A DNA stretch of 64,000 nt from Quercus robur (taxonomy: Eukaryota; Streptophyta; Magnoliopsida; Fagales; Fagaceae): contig NC_065542.1 in NCBI RefSeq assembly GCF_932294415.1, positions 49,516,942-49,580,941 of the forward strand. The letters are read 5' to 3'. Below, piece after piece: positions 32,652 to 42,359 of the stretch. A program made the translations under genes and the position numbers. Each line of letters opens with the position of its first letter. Within the stretch, counting starts at the first letter, position 1. The notes under the pieces are model-generated. The model saw nothing but the letters and a program-made list of their open reading frames with translations, ran no database searches and had not been told where the DNA came from.

Positions 32652-33080
32652 GTTGTTTTACCTGGTTTAACACAATCTTTCTAGTTGGGGTGTCTCTCTC
32701 AGTATGAGTTTTTGTATTAACTCTGGAAGAATTTGTGATGTGAGGAATGACTGCATGGAAAAGTAAAACATATTCTTAACTTTGTTTTTTGGCTATGCAT
32801 TTGAATCTATACCATTCTTGCGTGTGTGGTTTATCCCAAAATGCCAAAGATTTTATAAACATTTATGAACAGGACTAAAAACATGTTATATTGTAATTGG
32901 TACGGTGCAGGAGGTTTGTGGTACAACTTTTTGGGCTAGTTCACGTGAAGTCCTCTTTTACAGAATTTGTCTGAAACTCATGTTGATTGGGAGGGGGTTA
33001 TATACAAGCAAACAAAGAATACAATCATCAATCTCACAGTTGAGGTACTGCATCATATTTCAACAGTATAGTTTTTATAA
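32652..33080. other. Region upstream of the lipoxygenase
   Basis: The lipoxygenase promoter and 5' leader must lie here, read on the minus strand. I see no convincing TATA box or conserved element and no other gene. Confidence 0.4.
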
Positions 33081-33578
33081 CAGTGGGGGATCAGAATTTT
33101 AGTTCGTGGGGCAAAATTAATTTGAAATTATTAATAAATATTTATAACAAAATACATATACAATTGTAAATAAGTAAAAATTGAAAATTATTGTGTTTCT
33201 TACCATTTAAATAAATTACATAAAAAATAAAAGACAAAAGTATTATGTGTCTGTGTGATAGAATACTAGTGAGAAAGTGAAAAAATGAGACAAGCCAAAG
33301 CTAAAAGTTCTTTTTGAGTTGTTAACTTTGCTATGTCTAGATTAAAAATAAAAAAACTTTGACATGTCAGGTATCTCTTTATAGTGCCATGTTCTTTTGC
33401 TTTTTTTTGAGGAAGATTGTGTCAGTTTTTTGCTCCTTTTACTGAGTGTTGTTTTATTTTTTTCCTATGTTTATGAATCAGAGGGGGCAAACTTTTCTCA
33501 TATACCTATAGCTAAGAAAGTTTCAGAGGAGTCAGGGGGGTAGTTGCCCCCTCTCAACCCCCCTTGGCTCCACCCCTG
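33081..33578. mobile_element. hAT-like non-autonomous element
   Basis: The left end CAGTGGGGGATCAGAATTTT is an imperfect inverted match to the right end, which closes with CCTTGGCTCCACCCCTG. Internal sequence is AT-rich and shares the 'aattaatttgaaattattaataa' type block and G-rich termini with 60453-61130. No clear target duplication was found, and no transposase is present. Confidence 0.6.
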
Positions 33579-33749
33579 TTTCTATTGGAGAATTATTTTC
33601 ATAAGAAATGTTTGTGAGTATAAGAAAGAATGATAGTGAGAAAGAGGAGTGAACATTTTGTTTGAGAGAGGTAGCGAAGCTCAAACATGATAATATATTT
33701 GTCTTCCATTTTGTTTCAGGGCTTGCTTGTGGATGGCTTTTTTCCTTTT

Positions 33750-34115
33750 CTATTTTTGGTTATGCTAATCAAGTTTCTTGCTTATGCATGCCCTCATTTC
33801 TTTTTTAAAAAAAATTGGTATTGTATTAGATGATGGTAGTGTACCACAATTCGTATATACCATTTTCGCCTTGTTAGCAGTAGCTCATGGTAGCTTACAA
33901 GTTACAGCCCATAATGATACTTCCATGAGCACACCAAGCATATTTGAGATTACTTGTCACTTCATTTGGCATCATTTCGAGCAGGGTAGTCTTCACTTGC
34001 ACTCACCTTCCTCTGAAGACCAACTTGTTGATGCGTTCACCAAGTCATATCCACTGGAACTCCTTTGTGATCTTATCTTCAAACTCAAGATAGCTTCTTT
34101 CATGTACTAATTTTA
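33750..34115 (+). mobile_element. Ty1/copia retrotransposon fossil (C-terminal RNase H part)
   Basis: The translation resembles the end of the copia polyprotein, with the motifs 'EITCHFIWHH', 'SSEDQLVDAFTKS' and 'LKIAS', the region after RNase H in tobacco Tnt1-like elements. Only this small piece is present. Gag, integrase, reverse transcriptase and LTRs were not found nearby. It is an old, broken relic, not a host gene. Confidence 0.8.
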
Positions 34116-34172
34116 GCAATTTTGTTCTATAAAATTATACTTTACCCCCCTTTAATAATATCATTAATTCTT

Positions 34173-34352
34173 TTAAGAGTAATGCTATTGCCACAAACTT
34201 TTCAACAATATTTTTATAAACTGTTGAGATAGAAAATTCATATTAGTTTGCACTTGGCCCACCACTTACCACTTACACCACTTTTTGACTTACCAATAAC
34301 CATTCACTATATCAGCAATTTGTAAAAAAGTTTGTAGCTCTAGCATTCCTCC
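34173..34352. mobile_element. MITE candidate
   Basis: AGAGTAATGCTATTGCCACAAACTTTT at the left pairs imperfectly with AAAAGTTTGTAGCTCTAGCATTCCT at the right. It resembles 62905-63090 in its ends ('gagtaatgctagga') and size (about 180 bp). Confidence 0.6.
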
Positions 34353-34359
34353 TCGTAAA

Positions 34360-35630
34360 GACCATAAAAAAGTCAATAGATCTAAAATCTAAAACAAAAT
34401 ATACAAGCCCAAAAAAATTAACACAACAACAAAAATTACCAATAGTAAATCTAAAACAAAATAAGCCCAATTAACCTATTTTACCCAACACAAAAAAAAC
34501 CCAGCCCTTTAAAAATTTTAAATAAAATTATTTTTTCCTTACCCAACCTCAAAGTCACACACACCAGAAACAAATCCCTCAAACGGCTTAGTAGTAGAGC
34601 TAAAGGTCGAAACTGTCGCACATAGCCAACAACAAACCCACCCTCCCTAACTCTAAGTTCTGGTTTCGTCTCTGACTATATGCACATTGTTTTATAATAT
34701 TGTCAGTGGAAAATATATGGATTCTCTCTCATCTTTTTTTTTGTTACTCTACTTGCAATTGCTCATCGTATCTAGGTGAAGGATAGCCCCAAATTTTAAC
34801 CAATAGAGATGCTATGGATATGACAAATTTTATGACACAAAGCTTAGAGATTAATGTGTTGTCTATTTTAAAATAAAATTCAAATATTTATTTATTAGTT
34901 ACTTGAATCTAACCAATCATATTTATTAGCATGTCAATTTGTCAACTTTATGCAGTAAAATATGTAGCAGCTTTAACAATAAACATTTAAAAAAAAAAAT
35001 TATTCTTTTTGTTGGATGTGCTTCTAATCCTTCGTTTTCTCTGGAGAATTTGTAAGACTTTGAAACTTATTAATCTCTCACACAAGAAACTGAAAAATCA
35101 CAACAAAATAAAGTTGAAATCAAACATCCAAAAAAATATTTAATCTCAAACCTCAATTTTTTTGGCACAGATCACTGGAAATTTTGACACTCTTCATTTA
35201 AAGAATAAAAAAGAGATTTATATTTTTTTTAAAGCTCCTTTGTAGCTGCTACTGCTACAGTTCAGACCTTCTTCTCCAATTAGCATTGCGTCCGTTCTTT
35301 AAGGTTTGGAATGGGCACTTCTTTAAAAGCTTTGTTTCTTCCTTGCTTTACTTTCTCAATTTCTCTTTTGCTTTATTCTTGGTAATTTGTTGAACTTTCT
35401 CATTTTTTGTTCTTTATAGTACTTTTTTTACACTCCAGACAAGCACAGGAGTAAGCTCATTTTTGTTCTTTCATCTAAATATTGGGGTGGGAATGGGACG
35501 GGGCATAAGGCCTTTTTTGCTATTTATTTGATTTTCACAAACAATTTCTTTAAGTAGCCTCAAACGAAACTATTTCATTAATTAACATCAAACGAAACTA
35601 TTTCGTTATGTGATATCATTTTGAATCTAA
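34360..35630. other. Intergenic, no gene seen
   Basis: AT-rich sequence without a supported gene. A possible degraded MITE lies at about 34780-34975 ('atgctatggatatgac' near one end, 'gcagtaaaatatgtagcagc' near the other). Confidence 0.4.
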
Positions 35631-35631
35631 G

Positions 35632-35633
<2 letters not shown>

Positions 35634-35667
<34 letters not shown>
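35634..35667. repeat. (TA)n microsatellite
   Basis: Seventeen or so uninterrupted TA units. Confidence 0.95.
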
Positions 35668-35669
<2 letters not shown>

Positions 35670-35670
<1 letters not shown>

Positions 35671-35790
35671 GCTAATGGAACTTGAGTTTTAAAGAGTTGA
35701 GTTCTTCACATTGGAACACGACTTTCGGAGACGTGAGTTCCAATTGAGACTACTTAACAAAATCATTTTGGTTAAGACTATTTAACGGAA
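35670..35790. repeat. GAGTTCC-type inverted repeat fragment
   Basis: GGAACTTGAGTTTTAAAGAG is followed by 'ggaacacgactttcggagacgtgagttcc', a variant of the TCGAG-bearing sequence at 14536-14665, and then 'gactacttaacaaaatcatttt'. It is probably the same transposon family. Confidence 0.5.
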
Positions 35791-35916
35791 TTATTTATGA
35801 AAATAAAATAAATAGTCAACAAAAAAAGGCCGGGACATATGGTAGCATAGGACCATAGCCTTTTTGTTAAACTTTTTAAATAAATTTTTACTTTCAATTT
35901 TTTTTTTGTTTCTTTT

Positions 35917-35917
<1 letters not shown>

Positions 35918-35967
<50 letters not shown>

Positions 35968-35978
35968 AGAGAGAGAGG
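35918..35978. repeat. (TA)n(GA)n compound microsatellite
   Basis: A short TA run leads into about 24 GA units with two GC interruptions. Confidence 0.95.
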
Positions 35979-36129
35979 ATGGTCTATGTTTACAGTTCTA
36001 TATATTTCTCTATTTGGTTTTTTTTCTTAATATGTAATATCTTAGTAGTTAGCGAAAAAAATACATTTTTGTGGAAAAATTTGAATAAACGAATAACTAA
36101 TTACTAGTAATTAAATTTAGGACAAATTT

Positions 36130-36450
36130 TAGTTAGAAAATTGGTTGTAACCTTATATTAAAATCTTACTCAATATTTTTTTATTTGAGATGAATTTTGA
36201 CAAATCCACCATCGAATTACATATTTTTCTTATATTCTTCATACTTGTAAAATTTTTAGAAAATTAAATATTAATAGTTATGTTATCAATAAATTTTTTA
36301 AATTGCAAGATTTGTAGTTTAAAATTATGCATAAAATATAAACTTATAGATCATATAGTAAATAGTATTTGATTGACACAAAATTTGACATGCGTATTAA
36401 GAGTATAAAGAACATGCAATTCAACGGTTAGATTTTCAAAAAAGTAGTAA
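36130..36450. repeat. Dispersed AT-rich repeat, third copy
   Basis: It matches 7190-7490 along most of its length and 1180-1340 in part ('gacatgcgtattaagagtataaagaacatgcaat'). No ORF. Confidence 0.6.
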
Positions 36451-36609
36451 TGTTTATTTTTATTGAGTAAGGCTACAACCAATTTGTAACTAAATATTGT
36501 CCTTTTATTTATAATCAAAATTATTTAGAGATATAAAAAATATAATTTTATTTAAAATTTTCAACCATAATAGTTAGTTTGTGGTTGCTTAGCCTAATAG
36601 ATAGTGTTT

Positions 36610-36641
<32 letters not shown>

Positions 36642-37264
36642 TTTTTTTTTTTATATAGTTATATTATATTGATTCATCTAATTTATTAAGTAATATAATG
36701 GATTTGTATCTCTTGAGGTTGAGACTATCAGATACTTTTATGGTTAAGTAAAGTTGTATTGAATTACTTTATCTAGGGCATTCATAATCACAAGTAAAGT
36801 TGTATCGAATTACCCTGAGTTTTGGGTTAATGCTAACTAGGTCTTAGAAATTTCAAAACAGACTAATTTGGTCCCTAAGATAGAGAAGAGAAAATGACTA
36901 ATGAGCCTAATAGCATTTAGACTCTTAGGGATTAAGTTGGCATTAGGGATTAAATGTCTTGGATCTAGTTTACATTAGCCAAAATCTTAAGGTAAGTTAA
37001 TAGAATTTACCCAAAAATATTTAATTCATATGTGTGTGTGTGTAAAAAAAGGCCCCGCTTAACTTTATTGTCTTAGGCTCCATAATATATTGAGCCGACC
37101 TTGACTACAAAACCTTGATTCCAACACCTTACCAAAAACCTATTATCTTCAAATTTTCAACTTGTTGCCAATAGAGTAAGTGAGCAAACCCGACCAAATA
37201 TGTATGGGTTGAGTTAAATTGGGAAAGTTATGCATGTTGGATGATACATAGTTCATAAAATTAT

Positions 37265-37390
37265 AGCAAGAGTCTTGTGGTTGAGTGTTATTGTTGAATA
37301 TTTATTAGAAATGTTATTATTGACTCTTAGAGGAAAACAAAGGTTTTGAATTGCCATCTCTTGTTGTAACTATCAAATTATTAAAAATAT
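37265..37390 (+). mobile_element. Degenerate SINE
   Basis: 'AGAGTCTTGTGGTTGAGTG' and, about 75 bp on, 'GGTTTTGAATTGCC' stand where the A and B boxes lie in the SINE at 26775. The tail 'TTGTAACTATCAAATTATT' matches the tail of that copy closely. Confidence 0.6.
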
Positions 37391-37449
37391 ATATATTTTT
37401 TATTTCGAAAGTTTAGAGGATTTTTTTTTTTTTTTTTTTTTTTTTACCA

Positions 37450-37700
37450 CCCACTAGTGAGTGTGATGTAGCGGTAGGAATGTCTCCAAAAGACTTATCA
37501 CTTTGAACAAGTGTGAAGAGGTAGTGAGTTTAAGTTATTGACTCATACTTCTTAATATGCACAAATTATGGTAACGGGGTCGAGTAGTTACATGTCTTGA
37601 TTTGCGTTAGAGGTACCCATGAGCTTACCAAAAAGTCCAAGTTTTAATGTAACATGTGGCGTGGGGTGATGATTCACACGCAAGCCCCCCTTCTAAAATA
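37450..37700. other. Transposon-like intergenic block
   Basis: 'gtgtgatgtagcggtaggaatgtctcc...gaagaggtagtgagtttaag' has the spacing of another SINE-like A/B box arrangement but is too degraded to be sure. No gene. Confidence 0.3.
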
Positions 37701-38087
37701 AAAGTTTTCTTTTTGTTTTTTAAGGAAGAAAATATAAATTCATGTAAAGTTTAAGATAAAAATAATATTTAAAAAATAGCAAAAATGGCCACAAACTTTG
37801 AACTCAAATTATATAAAAAAATTACACTTCCTTTCTTTGTTTTGTTTTAATAGTTTAAGAATGAAAAAAAAAAAAAAAAAAAACCCCTTTTTAAAGTTTA
37901 AGAGTTTTCAATAGTTTAAGGAAAAAAAAAAAAAGAATTTTGTAATTTAGGGATGAAAATAAAAATTCATACAAATTTAGGTACAAAAGCAATATTAAAA
38001 AAAAAAAAAAAAAAAGGCCACAAAAACCGAAAATTCCATCAGGAGAAAAGAAGCATTTCTCACATTTCTCCCCAAACAAAAACAACA

Positions 38088-38552
38088 ATGGCGATGACAC
38101 TGATGAGATCAAGCATTCGTCAAAAACTCTCCTCCCAAATCCACCTCTCCAAATCTCTAATCCCAAACTCCCATCTCCCATTCTCTTCCAAGGTCTCAGA
38201 TCGCATAGTGAAGCTCGCAGCGCTGGACCCAGATGGGAAAAAGCACGAGGTGGTGGGTCTAACCGGTCAGACTCTTCTCAAAGCCTTAACCAACACTGGT
38301 CTCATCGATCCTGCCTCTCACAGGCTCGAAGAAATCGACGCTTGTTCAGCTGAGTGTGAAGTCAATATCGCTCAAAAATGGCTCGACATGCTCCCACCTC
38401 GCACCTACGATGAGGAGTATATCTTGAAGAGAAGCTCGCGTGCACGTGTTATGAACACGCATTCTCGTCTTGCTTGTCAGGTTGTTCTCACTCCTGAGCT
38501 TCAAGGTATGATTGTGGCTGTCCCTGAACCAAAGCCTTGGGATATTCCTTAA
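38088..38552 (+). CDS. Mitochondrial ferredoxin-like protein (complex I bridge ferredoxin type)
   Basis: A single uninterrupted exon encodes 154 aa. The first about 35 residues (MAMTLMRSSIRQKLSSQIHL...) are basic, hydroxylated and lack acids, as in a mitochondrial presequence. The rest follows the adrenodoxin/ferredoxin beta-grasp: VKLAALDPDGKKHEVVGLTG, then the cluster loop EIDACSAECEV, then RLACQVVLTPELQGM. Only three cysteines occupy cluster positions (C86, C90, C130). The first cysteine of the usual four is absent and the loop spacing is CxxxC, not CxxC. This fits the plant protein that bridges the two arms of respiratory complex I (C1-FDX, Arabidopsis At3g07480 from memory), which is thought to be structural and not a classical 2Fe-2S carrier. 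Local GC content is clearly higher than the surroundings. The ATG at 38088 was chosen because the upstream in-frame sequence is lysine-rich, A-tract derived noise. Confidence 0.9.
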   Translation: MAMTLMRSSIRQKLSSQIHLSKSLIPNSHLPFSSKVSDRIVKLAALDPDGKKHEVVGLTGQTLLKALTNTGLIDPASHRLEEIDACSAECEVNIAQKWLDMLPPRTYDEEYILKRSSRARVMNTHSRLACQVVLTPELQGMIVAVPEPKPWDIP

Positions 38553-39003
38553 GGGGAAAAAGGTTGAAACTCAGATTTGGTTCTTGCTGTTTTCCGTTTT
38601 TCAATTCAATAATTTGGAACAAATGACTAAGACTTTGGAATTTCCATCTGGGTTTTTTGTATTTTTGGTTAAAGATCTGTCATTTCAAGAATTATGCGAA
38701 ATTGGGTATTCCAAGTTTGATTATTTGTTGTGTTTTATGGGTTTTTACAACTTTACATTTTGTAATTACTTGTACTTTGGAGAGCAAATGAGTTAGCTCA
38801 ACTATTAAAGTCATTTATCATCGAATTAGGGGCTTAGGTTATGGTTAACTCAATTGATAAAGTTTTTTATAATCGAATAGACTGGTTGTGGATTTTGCAT
38901 ATACCAAAGAAAACTCTCTATGGACATTATTATGGAGTGGACATCATAGATTTAAATACTATCGTATCTGTATTAAAAAAAAAAAAAAATTGAGGAATGG
39001 TAC

Positions 39004-39345
39004 TTAGACATGGTTGTTCTCACTCCTGAGGTTCAATGTATGGTTGCGGCTGTCCCTGAACCAAAGGCTTGGGATATTCCTTAAAGGAAATGGGTTGAAA
39101 CTTGAAACCCAGATTTGGTTTCCTGTTGTTTTTGGTTTTTCCATTCAATAATTTCAAACAAAAGATTAAGACTTTGAAAATTTCCCTCTGGGTTTTTTGC
39201 TTTTTTGGTTGAAGAACTGGAATTTCGAGATTTATATGAATTTGGGTACCTCCAAGTTTGATTATTTGTTCTGTTTTATATGTTTTTACAACTTTGCATG
39301 ATGTAATTTCTTGTATGTTATGGAGAGCAAATGAGGAATGGCATT
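39004..39345 (+). pseudogene. Tandem partial copy of the ferredoxin-like gene 3' end
   Basis: Positions 39010-39084 repeat the last coding stretch (VVLTPE.Q.MV.AVPEPKAWDIP and TAA). They are followed by a clearly homologous 3' UTR/flank through about 39345 ('gggttttttg..tttttggttgaag', 'tttgattatttgttctgtttta'). The copy lacks the first about 130 codons, so it is a 3'-end duplication without coding value. Confidence 0.9.
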
Positions 39346-39454
39346 AGGTTCCAGTTAGCTCAATTGTTAAAGTTTTTGATTGTCGAATTATGGATATGGG
39401 TTCTAGTTAGCTCAATTGATAAGGTCTCTTATTGCCTATTCCAAAAAAAACCCT

Positions 39455-39610
39455 TTTGATTTAAGAATTAGCATTTCAAGGTTTTTATGAATTTTGCTAT
39501 CTCAAAGTTTGATTATTATTATTATTTTCTGTTTTATGAGTTTTTACAACTTTACATGATGTAATTACTTGTACGCTTTGGAGAGGAAATGAGGAATGGT
39601 ATTGGGTACT
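39455..39610 (+). repeat. Second copy of the ferredoxin-like gene 3' flank
   Basis: 'agcatttcaaggtttttatgaattttg' to 'cttgtacgctttggagaggaaatgaggaatgg' repeats the 3' flank at 38690-38790 and 39220-39340, so the flank occurs three times in tandem. Confidence 0.8.
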
Positions 39611-39824
39611 AGTTAGCTCAACTTTTAAAGTTGCTTGAACAAGGTATTTGGGTTAGAATTCTACCTATATGGGGGAAAAAAAAGCTATTGGTGTCTTTTC
39701 TTGACATTAGAGAGGAAACTTGATTGAGCAGATGTCATAGGTTCAAATACTATCGTGTCTATCATAAAAATGAGGAATGGTACTTAGACATGGTGATTTA
39801 TGATGTGCTAGCCAATCGGGCGGG

Positions 39825-39925
39825 TTTAGCTCAAATGGGGTCTTTGTTTTTTAATAATGGGATGGAGGGTGAGGTTATGAGTTCAAGACTAGTGGGCGCA
39901 TGTCTAACTTACCAATAGACTAAAG
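39825..39925 (+). mobile_element. tRNA-derived SINE
   Basis: 'GGTTTAGCTCAAATGGGG' (A box-like) and 'GGTTATGAGTTCAAGAC' (B box-like) lie about 60 bp apart, followed by 'aacttaccaatag'. Related copies are at about 44265-44350, 49600-49690, 51225-51310 and 61835-61900. Confidence 0.65.
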
Positions 39926-40589
39926 AATTGTTGTGGCTCTATGATGTTTTATGTCATTGCTTGGGGATTGTAAGAGTTGGGTCAGAGACTCAGATATTTT
40001 AAAATTTTGTTATGGGAACTGAGTAGATAGAGAGAGAGAGAGGCCTCCATTCACTTCAAGCTTTATTTATGGATGGAAACTGCTTTTTTTTTTTTTTTTT
40101 TTGAGAAAGTGGATGGAAACTGCTTGATTCGAAAATCTAACTTTTAGTAAGCATAAGAAAATTTGTTTCGCTTCAATTGGCTACAAGTATGGCTGCAAAT
40201 GTCCAAATCAAATGAATTCATTCCACTCAAACATTTCTGAGGATTTTTTCCCCAGTTTTGTGTTAAAAAATAGGCTAGTACTAATAAATATTTGGGTTTT
40301 GTTTTTCTGAAGGAGAATCTAGGTTCTAATCACAACAGAAGCATGATTGCCTTTTTTCCATTATATGTACTTTGTCAAACTGCTTGAGAATGATAGTGGA
40401 GTTTCTATATTCTAATACTTAATCAGAAGCAGTTTTTTTCTTTTACAAGATTATTGAGTGGTTTTTAAGATTGATATCATAGTGTAATTCTATTTTGCAA
40501 TCTTGCTTGTGCGTAGAATGAAAAATCAAACCAGATGAGGAAACTTGAAATCTACTTGTGTTAGAGAGTTTTGGAAGTATATACAAAAT

Positions 40590-40764
40590 GGGTTTTACTA
40601 ATGTATACCCTTAGGGCATACATTAGTAAACCATTTTAAGAAACTTTTTATGGGAAAACGAAAAAAGTGACTAACTCTTTTGATGGCTTTTTTCAATTTC
40701 CTATAAAAAGTTTCCTAAAATGGATGATTGATGTATGCCCTTAGGGCATACATTAACCGGACCC
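40590..40764. mobile_element. MITE with 9-bp target duplication and palindromic ends
   Basis: The 175-bp element has inverted ends of about 70 bp; each end contains a near-perfect palindrome centred on CCCTTAGGG, flanked by TAATGTAT/ATACATTA. Perfect 9-bp direct repeats ATACAAAAT flank it (40581-40589 and 40765-40773), so Mutator-type transposition is likely. The paralogous unit has an empty site near 50745. Confidence 0.9.
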
Positions 40765-40837
40765 ATACAAAATTAGGTAATGATTTTTGTGTTCTATCAA
40801 TGCTAATTTGATGTCTAAGGCTCAATATATGATCTTT

Positions 40838-42010
40838 TTTTTTTTTTTTTGATAGGTAAGAAACATGTATATTCAATAAACTGCTAAATGCAAAGTAGCA
40901 CTAGCAAAACAAACGTACAAGAAAAGAAAGAAAAGCACAAACATAAAAGAAGAACAACACTAAGAACAAAGGAGAAGAGAATTAAGGAAAAAGGAAGATA
41001 ATCACTAGATGTGAGTCCCTAAGTCCTAACCCAATCAAAAAGAGAACCGGAAAAGAGAGCGAGCATTTGGTCATCGGATCTATCCAAATCCTCAAATGTC
41101 CACCAATTGTGTTCCCTTCAAATACACCACATCAAACACAATGGAACTAAATTCCAAATGTGAGATGAATGCTTCCCCAACCAATTCCACCAGCCAAAAA
41201 GAAGATCGGAAACCCCACCTGAGGGGACCCAAGAGATCCCAAAGGTTCTAAAGACAAAGCATCACAGCCAATAAGCCTTTCCACAATGTAACAGCAAGTG
41301 ATCCACTATCTCCCCACAACAACGACACATAATACACCAATCAACGAAGTCACAGCCCTTAAGCCTCAAATTATCTCCTGTGAGAATCCTATTCCAAGCC
41401 GTTGTCCAAACAAAGAAAGAGACACGTTGGGGTGCCTTAACCTTCCAAATACCTTTCCAAGGAAAAGCAATGGAAAAAGAACCATGTAACTTGTGATAAT
41501 ATGATCAGATAGAAAAGTCCCCGTTCTTAGTCAACTTCCATCTCATACGATCACCGTCAGTCACAAGAGGTAAATTGGATGCCAAGAGACGGAAAAAATC
41601 ATCCACCACATCTGCCTCCCAATCATTAGGGCCCCGAATGAAACGAACATCCCAAGTTCTCCCATTCCCCGCTCCTTGACACAACAAAGAAGATTCTATG
41701 GAAGTTTCTTTGTTTGTACCAAAAGAGTATAGGATTGGAAAAGCCAAATGGAGAGGAAGATCTCCACACCAACAGTCTGTCCAGAATTTCACTCTATCCC
41801 CCACCCCCACCCCCACTTTAAAGTGGACATTTCTACGAAACACTTCCCATCCCATCCGAATATTTCTCCACATACCACACCCATGAACACCACTCCCCAA
41901 CTTAGAGGTCCATCCCCCCCATTCTTCCTCAAATTTCAAAGCTACCACCCTCCTCTAAAGCCTATTCTCCTCGATCCCAAAACGCCAAAGCCACTTTCCA
42001 AGTAAGGCTT
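40838..42010 (-). mobile_element. LINE 3' part, 5'-truncated, antisense
   Basis: Read on the minus strand from about 42000, the sequence encodes the C-terminal end of LINE ORF2. An open frame of 147 codons (41948-41505) has SGVHGCGMWRNIRMGWEVF and GVGDRVKFWTDCWCGD. After further coding-like sequence comes the zinc-binding tail CIMCRCCGEIVDHLLLHC (about 41290-41345). A short tail and a poly-A (T run at 40838-40851) complete the 3' end. Endonuclease and the main reverse-transcriptase core are missing. Its 3' end matches the fragment at 21892, so one family made both. Confidence 0.9.
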
Positions 42011-42112
42011 TGTTGAAAGTGGTCAACTTCCTAAAGTAGTTGACCACTTTACTAGTTTGCAATTTTTTCCCCTTTATTGATGATAAAAAGTAGTACTCCT
42101 ACTAGGTTAGTT

Positions 42113-42114
<2 letters not shown>

Positions 42115-42145
<31 letters not shown>
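42115..42145. repeat. (TA)n microsatellite
   Basis: About 15 AT units, just downstream of the truncated LINE. Confidence 0.95.
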
Positions 42146-42150
<5 letters not shown>

Positions 42151-42359
42151 AAGTTTGACATAGTCTCTTGTTTATGTGGAGCCCGTATTCAAAAATGAAA
42201 GCTCCTATGAAAATGAGGTGTGTTCTTGAGTTGATTTTCTAGAACCTACCATCTCTTTGTTTATCTGATTTTCCATTGTGTTATTTCCTCCACCCCTTGT
42301 GGGGGAGAAGATGGCCAATGGTTCAAAGACCATTTTGTACAGCAGGTTAGTCAACATGG

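Larger units (their letters stand above)
39770..40837. repeat. Array unit R, copy 1 (first part)
   Basis: It aligns with 49560-50820 and partly with 51190-51660. Shared blocks include 'gaggaatggtacttagacatgg', 'ctgagtagagagag..cctgcattca', 'agatgg.aactgcttga' and 'ggctgccaatgtc'. Non-coding. A MITE (40590) and a LINE (40838) interrupt only this copy. Confidence 0.85.
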
